Below are positions 1-5,166 of a stretch of DNA of 5,166 nt, piece after piece; the first letter of the stretch is position 1; every line of letters begins with the position of its first letter. The stretch lies in assembly GCA_903919625.1 (NCBI GenBank), contig CAIXIZ010000360.1, forward strand, positions 1 through 5,166, written 5' to 3'. Below the pieces are notes generated by a model. It saw only the letters and a list, made by a program, of their open reading frames with translations, had not been told where the DNA came from and did not search any database. This DNA is from an uncultured Verrucomicrobiota bacterium (lineage in GTDB: Bacteria; Verrucomicrobiota; Verrucomicrobiia; Opitutales; Opitutaceae). Made by a program: the position numbers and the translations under genes.

Positions 1-1
1 G

Positions 2-1201
2 CCGCCGCAGGAAGGCCTGGGTTCGGGCGTCATTGTGAGCGCAGACGGCTATGTGCTGACCAACCACCATGTGGTCAACGGGGCCGACGTCATCAAGGTC
101 ACCCTGAACGATGGGCGCGAGTTCACGGCCAAGCTCGTGGGCACCGATCCGGCGTCCGAGATCGCCGTCATCAAGATCGATGCCAAAAACCTGCCCGCCG
201 TCACCTTTTCCGACAGCGACAAGCTTGAAATCGGCGACCGGGTGCTGGCCGTCGGCAATCCCTTTGGGATCGGCCAGACGGTCACCGGCGGCATGGTCAG
301 CGCCTTGGGCCGCGCGACGCTCGACCTCGAGTATGAGGATTTCATCCAGACGGATGCGGCCATCAACCCGGGCAACTCCGGCGGTGCGCTCGTTGATGTC
401 CAGGGCCGTCTCGTCGGGATCAACACCGCCATCCTCAGCCGCTCCGGCGGCTCGCAGGGCATCGGCTTTGCCATCCCCTCCAATCTGGCGCGCAACATCA
501 TGGAGCAGCTGGTCGCCAGCGGCAAGGTCGTGCGGGGCTACATTGGGGTGAATTTGCAGGACGTGACGCCGGCGCTGGCCGAGAGCTTCAGGCTCAAAGG
601 CAACGATGGGGCGCTCGTCGCCGAAGTCATGCCCGGCAGCCCGGCGGCCCGCGCCGGCCTGAAAAACGGCGACGTCATCGTGGGGCTCAATGGCAAATCC
701 GTCACCGACTCCCGGCATCTCAAGCTCAGTGTCGCCAATCTCGCGCCGGACACCAAGGCCGCGTTCGAGATCATCCGCGACGGTGAGACCAAAAAACTGG
801 ACCTGAAAATCGGCGAGCGCGATGCGAAGGTGCTGGCCAAGGCCGGTGAGCGCAACAGCTCCAATGCCAGCCCCGATGAGCTGGCTAAGGACGACACTGG
901 CACACTCAACGGCGTCGGCGTCGCCGACCTCGATGCGCGGACCCGTCGCGAATTCAATGTTCCGACCGGCGTACGCGGTGTCGTGGTCACCCAAGTCGAT
1001 CCCAACTCCGCCGCCGCGGCGGTTGGCCTGCAACCCGGCGATGTGATCCAGGAAATCAACCGTCAGCCCGTCACCGGCGCCGACGATGCGGTCAAGCTCA
1101 CCGAAAAGACCGATTCCAAGAAGACCCTGCTCCGCATCTGGAACCAGAAAGGGACCCGCTACGCGATTGTCGACGAGACCACCGTCGCCGGAAAATCCTG
1201 A
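2..1201 (+). CDS. htrA: HtrA/DegP (Do)-family serine protease with two PDZ domains, 5'-truncated by the window edge
   Basis: This is a periplasmic protease/chaperone of the trypsin-like S1C family, which degrades or refolds damaged envelope proteins. The frame is open from base 2 with no start, so the signal peptide and N-terminal protease strands are missing; 399 residues are visible. Numbering from the first visible codon, the protease domain shows the His motif TNHHVV (H23, bases 68-70), the Asp-position motif ASEIAVIKI (E53, bases 158-160) and the nucleophile motif NPGNSGGAL (S126, bases 377-379). GIGFAIPSN closes the catalytic domain. PDZ1 spans about residues 178-271, beginning RGYIGV and containing SPAARAGLKNGDVI. 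PDZ2 spans about 302-395 and contains NSAAAAVGLQPGDVI. A low-complexity linker joins them. The odd point is Glu where the family has the triad Asp; His and Ser are intact. The gene ends with TGA. Family assignment is secure. Which paralogue it is (DegP, DegQ or other) cannot be decided without the N-terminus and context. Confidence 0.96.
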   Translation, partial: PPQEGLGSGVIVSADGYVLTNHHVVNGADVIKVTLNDGREFTAKLVGTDPASEIAVIKIDAKNLPAVTFSDSDKLEIGDRVLAVGNPFGIGQTVTGGMVSALGRATLDLEYEDFIQTDAAINPGNSGGALVDVQGRLVGINTAILSRSGGSQGIGFAIPSNLARNIMEQLVASGKVVRGYIGVNLQDVTPALAESFRLKGNDGALVAEVMPGSPAARAGLKNGDVIVGLNGKSVTDSRHLKLSVANLAPDTKAAFEIIRDGETKKLDLKIGERDAKVLAKAGERNSSNASPDELAKDDTGTLNGVGVADLDARTRREFNVPTGVRGVVVTQVDPNSAAAAVGLQPGDVIQEINRQPVTGADDAVKLTEKTDSKKTLLRIWNQKGTRYAIVDETTVAGKS

Positions 1202-1223
1202 GCGAGTGGCCGGGAGGGTGTCC

Positions 1224-1265
1224 CACTGGGCGCACCGCGGCCTGACGCGCACCGCGCCCAGCGTG
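1224..1265 (+). other. GC-rich hairpin with internal 10-bp direct repeat, possible 3'-end structure of the protease mRNA
   Basis: CTGGGCGC (1226-1233) is the exact reverse complement of GCGCCCAG (1254-1261), and CCA/TGG can extend the stem past a 2-base bulge. The 20-base loop and stem share a 10-bp direct repeat, GCGCACCGCG, at 1230-1239 and 1247-1256 (period 17). It begins 25 bases after the protease stop. There is no following T-run, so it is not a canonical intrinsic terminator. In such GC-rich sequence it may be chance. Confidence 0.3.
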
Positions 1266-1318
1266 GACCAGCTTCGCCCCGCTCTCGCACCCGCCTCCGC
1301 GCCTCAAACCAAAAATGC

Positions 1319-1341
1319 AGTGTAACCTAATAGGTTACACT
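1319..1341. promoter_or_regulatory. Perfect 23-bp palindrome, operator-like site 1
   Basis: The left arm AGTGTAACCTA (1319-1329) and right arm TAGGTTACACT (1331-1341) are perfect reverse complements around a single central A at 1330. It is an A+T-rich island inside C/T-rich spacer DNA. Odd-length symmetry around one base and a length of about two helical turns fit a dimeric repressor or activator site. Its sequence is closely related to the second palindrome 59 bp downstream (18 of 23 positions). It lies 206 bp ahead of the response regulator start. I do not recognise the regulator family. A hairpin role in RNA is less likely because no loop is left between the arms. Confidence 0.65.
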
Positions 1342-1377
1342 TCCGCCCGCCCCTCCGGCCCCCTCCTCCCACTGCAC

Positions 1378-1400
1378 AGTGTCACGTATTAAGTGACACT
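1378..1400. promoter_or_regulatory. Near-perfect 23-bp palindrome, operator-like site 2, followed by a short T-run
   Basis: AGTGTCAC (1378-1385) and GTGACACT (1393-1400) are exact reverse complements, and inner TA/TA bases also pair around the central T at 1389, leaving one mismatched pair (G1386/A1392). It has the same length as site 1 and identical outer five bases on both sides. The two sites differ only at positions 6, 9, 12, 15 and 18. The 6/18 change keeps the symmetry. Five Ts (1400-1404) follow the right arm, so an intrinsic terminator with an 8-bp stem and 7-base loop is the alternative reading. The match to site 1 favours a protein-binding site. It lies 146 bp ahead of the response regulator. 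Confidence 0.6.
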
Positions 1401-1466
1401 TTTTGCCGGCCAGCCTGCGCCGGTTTTGCCGTGATTCGTCCGGGGTTGAGGTGGAGTGCGACCGTT

Positions 1467-1483
1467 CCCGTCCAGAGGACGGG
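1467..1483 (+). other. Perfect 7-bp hairpin with AGA triloop in the leader of the two-component operon
   Basis: CCCGTCC (1467-1473) pairs exactly with GGACGGG (1477-1483) across the loop AGA. A run of five Ts follows only after a 10-base gap (1494-1498), too far for a canonical terminator. It would sit in the 5' untranslated region of the regulator mRNA if transcription starts near the palindromes. A leader structure affecting mRNA stability or read-through is possible, and chance is also plausible. Confidence 0.3.
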
Positions 1484-1546
1484 CCACCGCGCATTTTTCG
1501 TCACATTGGGATTCTCTCGCGGACAAAACTTCCCATGCTCCCTGCC

Positions 1547-2218
1547 ATGCGTGTGCTCGTGGTCGAAGACGATGCCAAGATCGCCTCCTTCGTGGTCAAA
1601 GGCCTGAAGCAGGAGGGCTATGCCGTCGATCATGCTCCGGATGGCGACACCGGCCTGGCCCTCGGCACGAGCACCACCTATGACGCCGCCATTGTGGATG
1701 TGATGCTGCCGCAGTTGGACGGCATCAGTCTGGTGAAGCGGCTCCGCGCCGCCCGCCGGCCCGTGCCGGTGTTGTTTCTCAGCGCCCGGAGCTCCGTGGA
1801 CGACCGCATCAAGGGGCTCCAGGCCGGTGGCGACGACTATCTCACGAAACCCTTCGCGTTTTCCGAGCTGGTCGCGCGGCTGCAGGCGCTCATCCGCCGC
1901 GCCACCCAGTCGCCGGAAACCACGCGGCTCACCTCGGGCGATGTCACGCTCGACCTCGTGACGCGCGAGGTCACGTGTGCGGGCGAGCGGGTGGAACTGC
2001 AGCCGCGCGAGTTTTCCCTGCTGGCCTTTCTGCTCCGTCACGCCGGCCGGCCGGTGAGCAAGACCATGCTGCTCGAGCATGTCTGGGATTACAGCTTTGA
2101 TCCCCAGACGAATGTGGTGGATGTGCTGGTCTCCCGTCTGCGGGCGAAGATCGACCCCGATCACACCCGGCTCGAGACGGTGCGGGGGGTCGGTTACATT
2201 TTCCGTCCCCATGCTTGA
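1547..2218 (+). CDS. OmpR/PhoB-family response regulator (CusR/CopR-like subgroup)
   Basis: A 223-residue transcription regulator controlled by phosphorylation from the kinase encoded next to it. The receiver domain occupies about residues 1-118. It has the acidic pair D8/D9 in VVEDD, the phosphoacceptor D51 in IVDVMLP, the switch residue S79 in FLSAR and the conserved K101 in TKPFAF. The winged-helix DNA-binding domain is about 128-221, with the recognition region around LLEHVWDY and VDVLVSRLRAKID and the C-terminal hairpin motif RGVGYIF. The KPFAFSEL segment and the DYSFDPQTNVVDV region resemble CusR/CopR-type metal-responsive regulators, but the effector cannot be read from sequence. The start ATG 1547 places the family's usual N-terminus MRVLVVEDD at residue 1. 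An in-frame ATG at 1535 would add four residues. Neither has a Shine-Dalgarno sequence. The last 8 bp overlap the kinase gene. Confidence 0.95.
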   Translation: MRVLVVEDDAKIASFVVKGLKQEGYAVDHAPDGDTGLALGTSTTYDAAIVDVMLPQLDGISLVKRLRAARRPVPVLFLSARSSVDDRIKGLQAGGDDYLTKPFAFSELVARLQALIRRATQSPETTRLTSGDVTLDLVTREVTCAGERVELQPREFSLLAFLLRHAGRPVSKTMLLEHVWDYSFDPQTNVVDVLVSRLRAKIDPDHTRLETVRGVGYIFRPHA

Positions 2219-3602
2219 GCGCCTGCGCCAGTCCCTTGCGCTGCGCCTGGCGCTGCAATACGCGCTGCTTTTTGCCCTGGGCAGCGGACTGCTGTTTGGC
2301 GTGCTTTACTGGACTCTCGCGGACTCACTCAACCACCGGGAACTCGCCGCGCTCGAACGGCAGGCGCGCTCGCTGGCCTCGGCCTTCGACCGCGGGGCGC
2401 CGGCCGATGTCATCTCCCGCGTGAACAACAATCCCTCGCCCGAGATGGCCGCGGCGTTTGTTCGCCTCGTTGCGCCCGATGGAGTGGTCGCATTTCAGAA
2501 ATTGCCCGATGACTGGATCGAGACCCAGGTGAAGGCCGTCCCGTTTGGCCCCTTCACCCTGAACCAGGAGGTGCGGACCGAGCGCATCCCGCAGAACGCC
2601 CTGCATGATTACTCCATCGCCACCTACCATTGGCCGAACGGCTGGCAGCTCCAGGTCGGGCGGCTGATGGACAGCTCGGCGGTGCTGCTCGCGCCCCTGC
2701 GGCGGGCTTTTGCCCTCACCGGCGCCGGAGCGCTCGTCTTCGCATTTGCCGCGGGCATCGTGCTGGCCTGGCGGGCGACCCGCCCGTTGCGGCTGGTTTC
2801 AGAGACCGCGCACCGCATCCTGGAAACCGGCGACCTCGCCGCCCGGGTGCCCGGTCCGGGCGGACGCGGAGAGCTGGCCCAGCTGGTTGCCCAACTCAAC
2901 ACCCTGCTGGACAAAAACGCCGCGCATGTGCGGGTGCTTCGGGACACGCTCGACAACCTGGCGCACGATCTTCGCACCCCGCTCACGCGCCTGCGGGGCA
3001 CGGCGGAACTGGCGCTGGGCGACAAAGGCGATCCGGCCGAGGTGCATGCGGCGCTCGCGGGCTGCGTGGACGAATCGGACCGCCTGCTGCATCTGCTGGA
3101 AACGTTGCTCGACATCTCCGCCGCCGAGGCGGGGGTGATCAAGCTCAACCGCGACCGCCTCGATGTTCGCTCGCTTGTCGGGCGGGCGGTCGATCTTTAT
3201 CGAGATGTCGCCGAGGAGAAAAAAATCACCGTCACCCTCGACCAGCCGATGCCCGCCCTCTGTGCCGCCGATGCCATCCGCCTCGGCCAGGCCGTCAACA
3301 ACCTCCTGGACAACGCGCTCAAGTATACCCCGGCCGGCGGCCAGGTCATGCTCACGACCAAAGTTGCCGGGGATACGGTGGTCATCCAGGTCTCCGACTC
3401 CGGGCCGGGCATTCCGGCTGGCGAGTTCGACGCCATCTGGCGGCGGCTCTATCGTGGTGACTCCAGCCGCTCGCAACGTGGCCTTGGCCTTGGCCTGAGC
3501 CTGGTCCGTGCCATCGTCGAGGCTCACGGGGGCAAAGCCGAAGTGCACAACGCGGACGGTGGCGGGGCGGTCTTTTCAATCCATCTGCCCGCGGTGGGGT
3601 GA
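2211..3602 (+). CDS. HAMP-domain sensor histidine kinase, partner of the upstream response regulator
   Basis: A 463-residue inner-membrane kinase expected to phosphorylate D51 of the preceding regulator. Transmembrane segment 1 is about residues 11-37. A periplasmic sensor region of about 125 residues follows (38-162) with no sensor fold I recognise. Transmembrane segment 2 is about 166-187, HAMP about 188-240. The dimerisation/phosphoacceptor helix carries H252 in AHDLRTPL. The ATP-binding domain shows the N box NNLLDNALKYTP (363-374), G1 DSGPG (396-400), an F-box region IWRRLYRGD and G2 GLGLGLSL (424-431). The ATG at 2211 lies within the regulator's last codons in another frame, and the protein from there starts directly with a short basic segment and a membrane helix. 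The longer open frame back to 2079 only overlaps the regulator and is rejected. The 8-bp overlap implies translational coupling. The architecture matches CusS-like kinases, but the signal is unknown. Confidence 0.95.
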   Translation: MLERLRQSLALRLALQYALLFALGSGLLFGVLYWTLADSLNHRELAALERQARSLASAFDRGAPADVISRVNNNPSPEMAAAFVRLVAPDGVVAFQKLPDDWIETQVKAVPFGPFTLNQEVRTERIPQNALHDYSIATYHWPNGWQLQVGRLMDSSAVLLAPLRRAFALTGAGALVFAFAAGIVLAWRATRPLRLVSETAHRILETGDLAARVPGPGGRGELAQLVAQLNTLLDKNAAHVRVLRDTLDNLAHDLRTPLTRLRGTAELALGDKGDPAEVHAALAGCVDESDRLLHLLETLLDISAAEAGVIKLNRDRLDVRSLVGRAVDLYRDVAEEKKITVTLDQPMPALCAADAIRLGQAVNNLLDNALKYTPAGGQVMLTTKVAGDTVVIQVSDSGPGIPAGEFDAIWRRLYRGDSSRSQRGLGLGLSLVRAIVEAHGGKAEVHNADGGGAVFSIHLPAVG

Positions 3603-3631
3603 TGCCTGCCACCCGCCGGGCGACCGGCATC
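3601..3631. other. Convergent intergenic hairpin between the kinase and chelatase genes
   Basis: The 50-base gap between the two stop codons (3603-3652) contains GCCGG (3615-3619) and CCGGC (3624-3628) around the loop GCGA, a GNRA-type tetraloop when read on the plus strand. An alternative longer pairing is GATGCC (3601-3606) with GGCATC (3626-3631). Neither strand has a T-run after the stem, so it is not a canonical intrinsic terminator. It is the only structure between two converging transcription units. Confidence 0.25.
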
Positions 3632-3652
3632 GGTTGCCCATCCCAGGTCAAA

Positions 3653-4510
3653 TCAAAGCACCCGTGCCGTGCCCAACCGGTCGGCCAGCACCTCAACCAG
3701 TCGCGGATTGCAGGCCAGCGGTGCGGTCATCCGCGTGCGCAGGCCGGGGCGTTCCGTCTCGGCAGCGCGGCAGATTTGGGCAATGTCACCGTCCGGCCCG
3801 GCGTGCCGGCCGGGGGAGAGAAATTGCAGCGCCACCACCACTTCGCCCTGTTCAAAAGGTGGCGTGCGCAGCGCGGTCGCCAGCAGCGGCTCGTTAAAGT
3901 CATATTCCGTCCCCGTGCGCCGTTCCATGGAGGCCACACCGACGACCGCAACCTCCTCCGCCAGCAAGCCCCGTAACTGCGCGCCCAGATGATCGCGCAC
4001 CGCCGTCACGGCCCGGGTGGGGGAGCCATGGTCCACCAGCAGCACCTTGGGCCGTCGCCAGCCGGCGGCACGCGCGGTTTCCCGCACTTGCGCCGCCAGG
4101 ATTTCCGCCACCCGCCGGTCCTCGGGTGCGTGGATGTCCACCAGTCCGGCGGCGAGGCGGATGTTCGCGTCCGGGTAATGCTCCTGCACGGCCCGCACCT
4201 GTGCGGGCACATAATCCGTCCAGGCCGCACTCGGACCAAAAAACAAGGGGAGCAGTATCATGTCGCCCGGGGGTTGCACCGCGAGCATCTGCCGCAGGGC
4301 CGATTCCAGCAGTTGCGCGGGCATGCCGCCAAGTTCGCTGGCGGGCACCTGGACAGAGTGCCGCAACGACACCGGCCGCACGTCGCAGCCCGTCCGCTCG
4401 GCTAGTGCCGCCGCGACTCCCCGCAGACTGAGCGTGGACTCGGCCCGCAACGACCCATTGTCAAACAGGAGGCACACGGAGGCGGGGCTGGTGGGCTGGA
4501 CAGAGTTCAC
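3653..4510 (-). CDS. CbiX/SirB-family sirohydrochlorin chelatase-like protein
   Basis: A cytoplasmic chelatase-family protein; relatives insert cobalt or iron into sirohydrochlorin for cobalamin or siroheme synthesis. It is 285 residues from GTG 4510, about the two-domain length, with two homologous halves. The C-terminal half carries both hallmark histidines: H161 in LLVDHGS (bases 4028-4030) and H236 in FLSPGRH (bases 3803-3805). The matching N-terminal positions are altered: LLFDNGS has Asn instead of His (N18), and PLFFGPSAAWTDYVP has Trp near the second His position (W97). One active site, in the C-terminal half, is therefore expected. The start is uncertain: the frame opens at TTG 4549, GTG 4510 is 13 codons in, and GTG 4477 just precedes the first strand. 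None has a Shine-Dalgarno sequence. It converges on the kinase gene and diverges from the lipoprotein gene. No tetrapyrrole gene is adjacent, so metal and pathway are unassigned. Confidence 0.85.
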   Translation of the reverse strand: MNSVQPTSPASVCLLFDNGSLRAESTLSLRGVAAALAERTGCDVRPVSLRHSVQVPASELGGMPAQLLESALRQMLAVQPPGDMILLPLFFGPSAAWTDYVPAQVRAVQEHYPDANIRLAAGLVDIHAPEDRRVAEILAAQVRETARAAGWRRPKVLLVDHGSPTRAVTAVRDHLGAQLRGLLAEEVAVVGVASMERRTGTEYDFNEPLLATALRTPPFEQGEVVVALQFLSPGRHAGPDGDIAQICRAAETERPGLRTRMTAPLACNPRLVEVLADRLGTARVL

Positions 4511-4537
4511 TCGGAAGAAATGAGGGAGGAAAATAAC

Positions 4538-4566
4538 TTGCCGACCCAAATCGTTTGCCCAATAAG
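4538..4566 (+). promoter_or_regulatory. Candidate sigma-70-type promoter for the Pal-like lipoprotein gene
   Basis: TTGCCG (4538-4543) and AATAAG (4561-4566) are separated by 17 bases and each match the sigma-70 consensus at four of six positions. The predicted transcript would start around 4573, leaving a leader of roughly 20 bases before ATG 4595. It lies in the short, comparatively A+T-rich region between the divergent genes. I found no comparable pair on the minus strand for the chelatase gene. The match is modest and rests on spacing and position. Confidence 0.35.
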
Positions 4567-4594
4567 GTCAACTCACGCCATTTCCATTCCCATC

Positions 4595-5152
4595 ATGAAG
4601 CCCTCTTCAACTTTGCCCGGTTCCCTTCTGCTCAGCACCGTCCTGCTCTTCGCCGGCTGCAATAAAAAGCCCGAACGCGACGCAACCCCGGGTGAAACCA
4701 CCACCGTGGTGAGCAATGAAAACACCCCGTCAGCCCGTCCGCCTTCGATTGATGCCCCCCCGCCCGGATTGGAGAACCGCGGGGCCAACGGCGTCATTGA
4801 GACGGCGGACATGATCCGCGGCCTTTTCCAGCCCGTCTATTTTGGCTTTGACCAGTCCAACATCAAGGAGTCCGAGCGGCCCAAGCTGCAGGAGGTGGTG
4901 AAGTACCTGGCCGAGCATCCGACGTATCGCATCCTGCTCGAGGGACACTGCGACTGGCGGGGCACCGCCGAATACAATCTCGGCCTGGGCGACCGTCGCG
5001 CCAACTCGGGCAAGCGTTACCTGACCGGCATCAAGGTGCCGGCGGACAAGCTCGAGACCCTCTCCAAGGGAAGTCTCGATGCCCCTGAGAAGGCCCCCGA
5101 GGAGCAGATGGCGAAAGATCGCCGGCTCGAAATCATCGTTTTGAAAAAATAA
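4595..5152 (+). CDS. pal: Peptidoglycan-associated (Pal/OmpA-C) outer-membrane lipoprotein
   Basis: A 185-residue lipoprotein predicted to tether the outer membrane to peptidoglycan. The N-terminus MKPSSTLPG is followed by a hydrophobic stretch and lipobox FAGC, so C22 is the lipidated residue after signal peptidase II cleavage. A Pro/Thr-rich linker (about 27-62) reaches the OmpA-C domain (about 77-185). That domain has the strand VYFGFDQSNI, then LLEGHCDWRGTAEYNLGLGDRRA, in which D120 and R135 match the spacing of the diaminopimelate-contacting Asp and Arg of OmpA. It ends with AKDRRLEIIVLKK. The length is typical of Pal. The ATG at 4595 gives a compact lipoprotein signal peptide and is preferred. 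An in-frame TTG at 4538 with a well-spaced purine-rich GGAGG (4525-4529) would give a 41-residue leader before the cysteine. No tolA, tolB or tolQ gene is in view, so it may be an extra Pal-like protein rather than the Tol-Pal one. Confidence 0.92.
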   Translation: MKPSSTLPGSLLLSTVLLFAGCNKKPERDATPGETTTVVSNENTPSARPPSIDAPPPGLENRGANGVIETADMIRGLFQPVYFGFDQSNIKESERPKLQEVVKYLAEHPTYRILLEGHCDWRGTAEYNLGLGDRRANSGKRYLTGIKVPADKLETLSKGSLDAPEKAPEEQMAKDRRLEIIVLKK

Positions 5153-5166
5153 GCACCAGGGGAAAA

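Larger units (their letters stand above)
1202..1546. other. 345-base non-coding region between the protease gene and the two-component operon
   Basis: No convincing gene lies here. The reading frame of the response regulator stays open upstream to 1403, but that extension has no family resemblance and its start is a poor candidate. The region contains a GC-rich hairpin with a direct repeat, two related 23-bp palindromes and a 7-bp perfect hairpin, each listed separately. I found no convincing sigma-70 -35/-10 pair for the regulator gene. The stretch between the palindromes (1342-1377) is almost entirely C/T and unstructured. Confidence 0.7.

Noticed and set aside
1226..1261. Canonical intrinsic terminator after the protease gene
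   Set aside because: The stem is good, but no T-run follows and the loop is long. It is kept only as a low-confidence hairpin.
1320..1405. TGTAAC and TGTCAC in the palindromes read as -35 elements for ECF sigma factors
   Set aside because: Some ECF promoters use GTAACC or TGTCACA, but the expected -10 motif at about 16 bases is absent after both sites. The perfect two-fold symmetry is better explained by a dimeric DNA-binding protein.
1403..1546. Upstream extension of the response regulator reading frame
   Set aside because: The family's conserved N-terminus begins at ATG 1547. The upstream residues are unrelated to receiver domains and the region contains hairpins instead.
2079..2210. 44-codon upstream extension of the kinase reading frame
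   Set aside because: It lies inside the response regulator gene in another frame and has no family resemblance. ATG 2211 gives a normal kinase N-terminus and a typical 8-bp overlap.
1382..2212. Long open frame on the minus strand opposite the response regulator (276 codons)
   Set aside because: It is antisense to a gene with every expected receiver and winged-helix motif. Its translation is rich in H, R, G and Q with no recognisable fold, which is typical of shadow frames in high-G+C DNA.
2630..3548. Long open frames in other frames of the kinase gene (plus 2630-3460, minus 2799-3548)
   Set aside because: Their translations are Arg/Ala/Pro/Gly-rich shadows, while the main frame has all kinase motifs without interruption.
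3653..4405. Plus-strand open frames opposite the chelatase gene (for example 3599-3976 and 3989-4405)
   Set aside because: They are fragmented and motif-free, while the minus frame carries the CbiX/SirB signatures over its whole length.

Overview
This is a high-G+C stretch from a Gram-negative (diderm) bacterium. It holds five protein genes: an envelope protease, a two-component system, a CbiX/SirB-family chelatase-like protein and a peptidoglycan-associated lipoprotein. The style of the kinase, chelatase and OmpA-like proteins, and the absence of Shine-Dalgarno sequences at most starts, resemble the Verrucomicrobiota (Opitutae-like). That assignment is an impression from protein style, not a database result. 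I see no tRNA, rRNA, CRISPR array, insertion sequence or sign of recent transfer.

Layout, left to right. (1) Positions 2-1201 (+) encode the C-terminal part of an HtrA/DegP-type serine protease with two PDZ domains; the 5' end lies outside the window. (2) A 345-base non-coding gap (1202-1546) contains a GC-rich hairpin with a short direct repeat, then two related 23-bp palindromes 59 bp apart centre to centre, then a short perfect hairpin. (3) Positions 1547-3602 (+) are an OmpR-type response regulator and its membrane histidine kinase, overlapping by 8 bp and surely co-transcribed. (4) After a 50-base convergent gap, a CbiX/SirB-like sirohydrochlorin chelatase-family protein lies on the minus strand (3653 to about 4510). 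(5) A short divergent intergenic region leads to an OmpA-C/Pal-type lipoprotein (4595-5152, +).

Three of the four units (protease, sensor kinase, Pal-like lipoprotein) act at the cell envelope, so a link between the two-component system and envelope homeostasis is possible but not shown. The chelatase-like protein has no tetrapyrrole-pathway neighbour here.

The points most worth a second look are the paired palindromes upstream of the two-component operon, a Glu in place of the catalytic Asp in the HtrA protein, a chelatase whose N-terminal half has lost both catalytic histidines while the C-terminal half keeps them, and pyrimidine-rich, Shine-Dalgarno-less leaders before all four gene starts. 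None of these amounts to a demonstrated new system.
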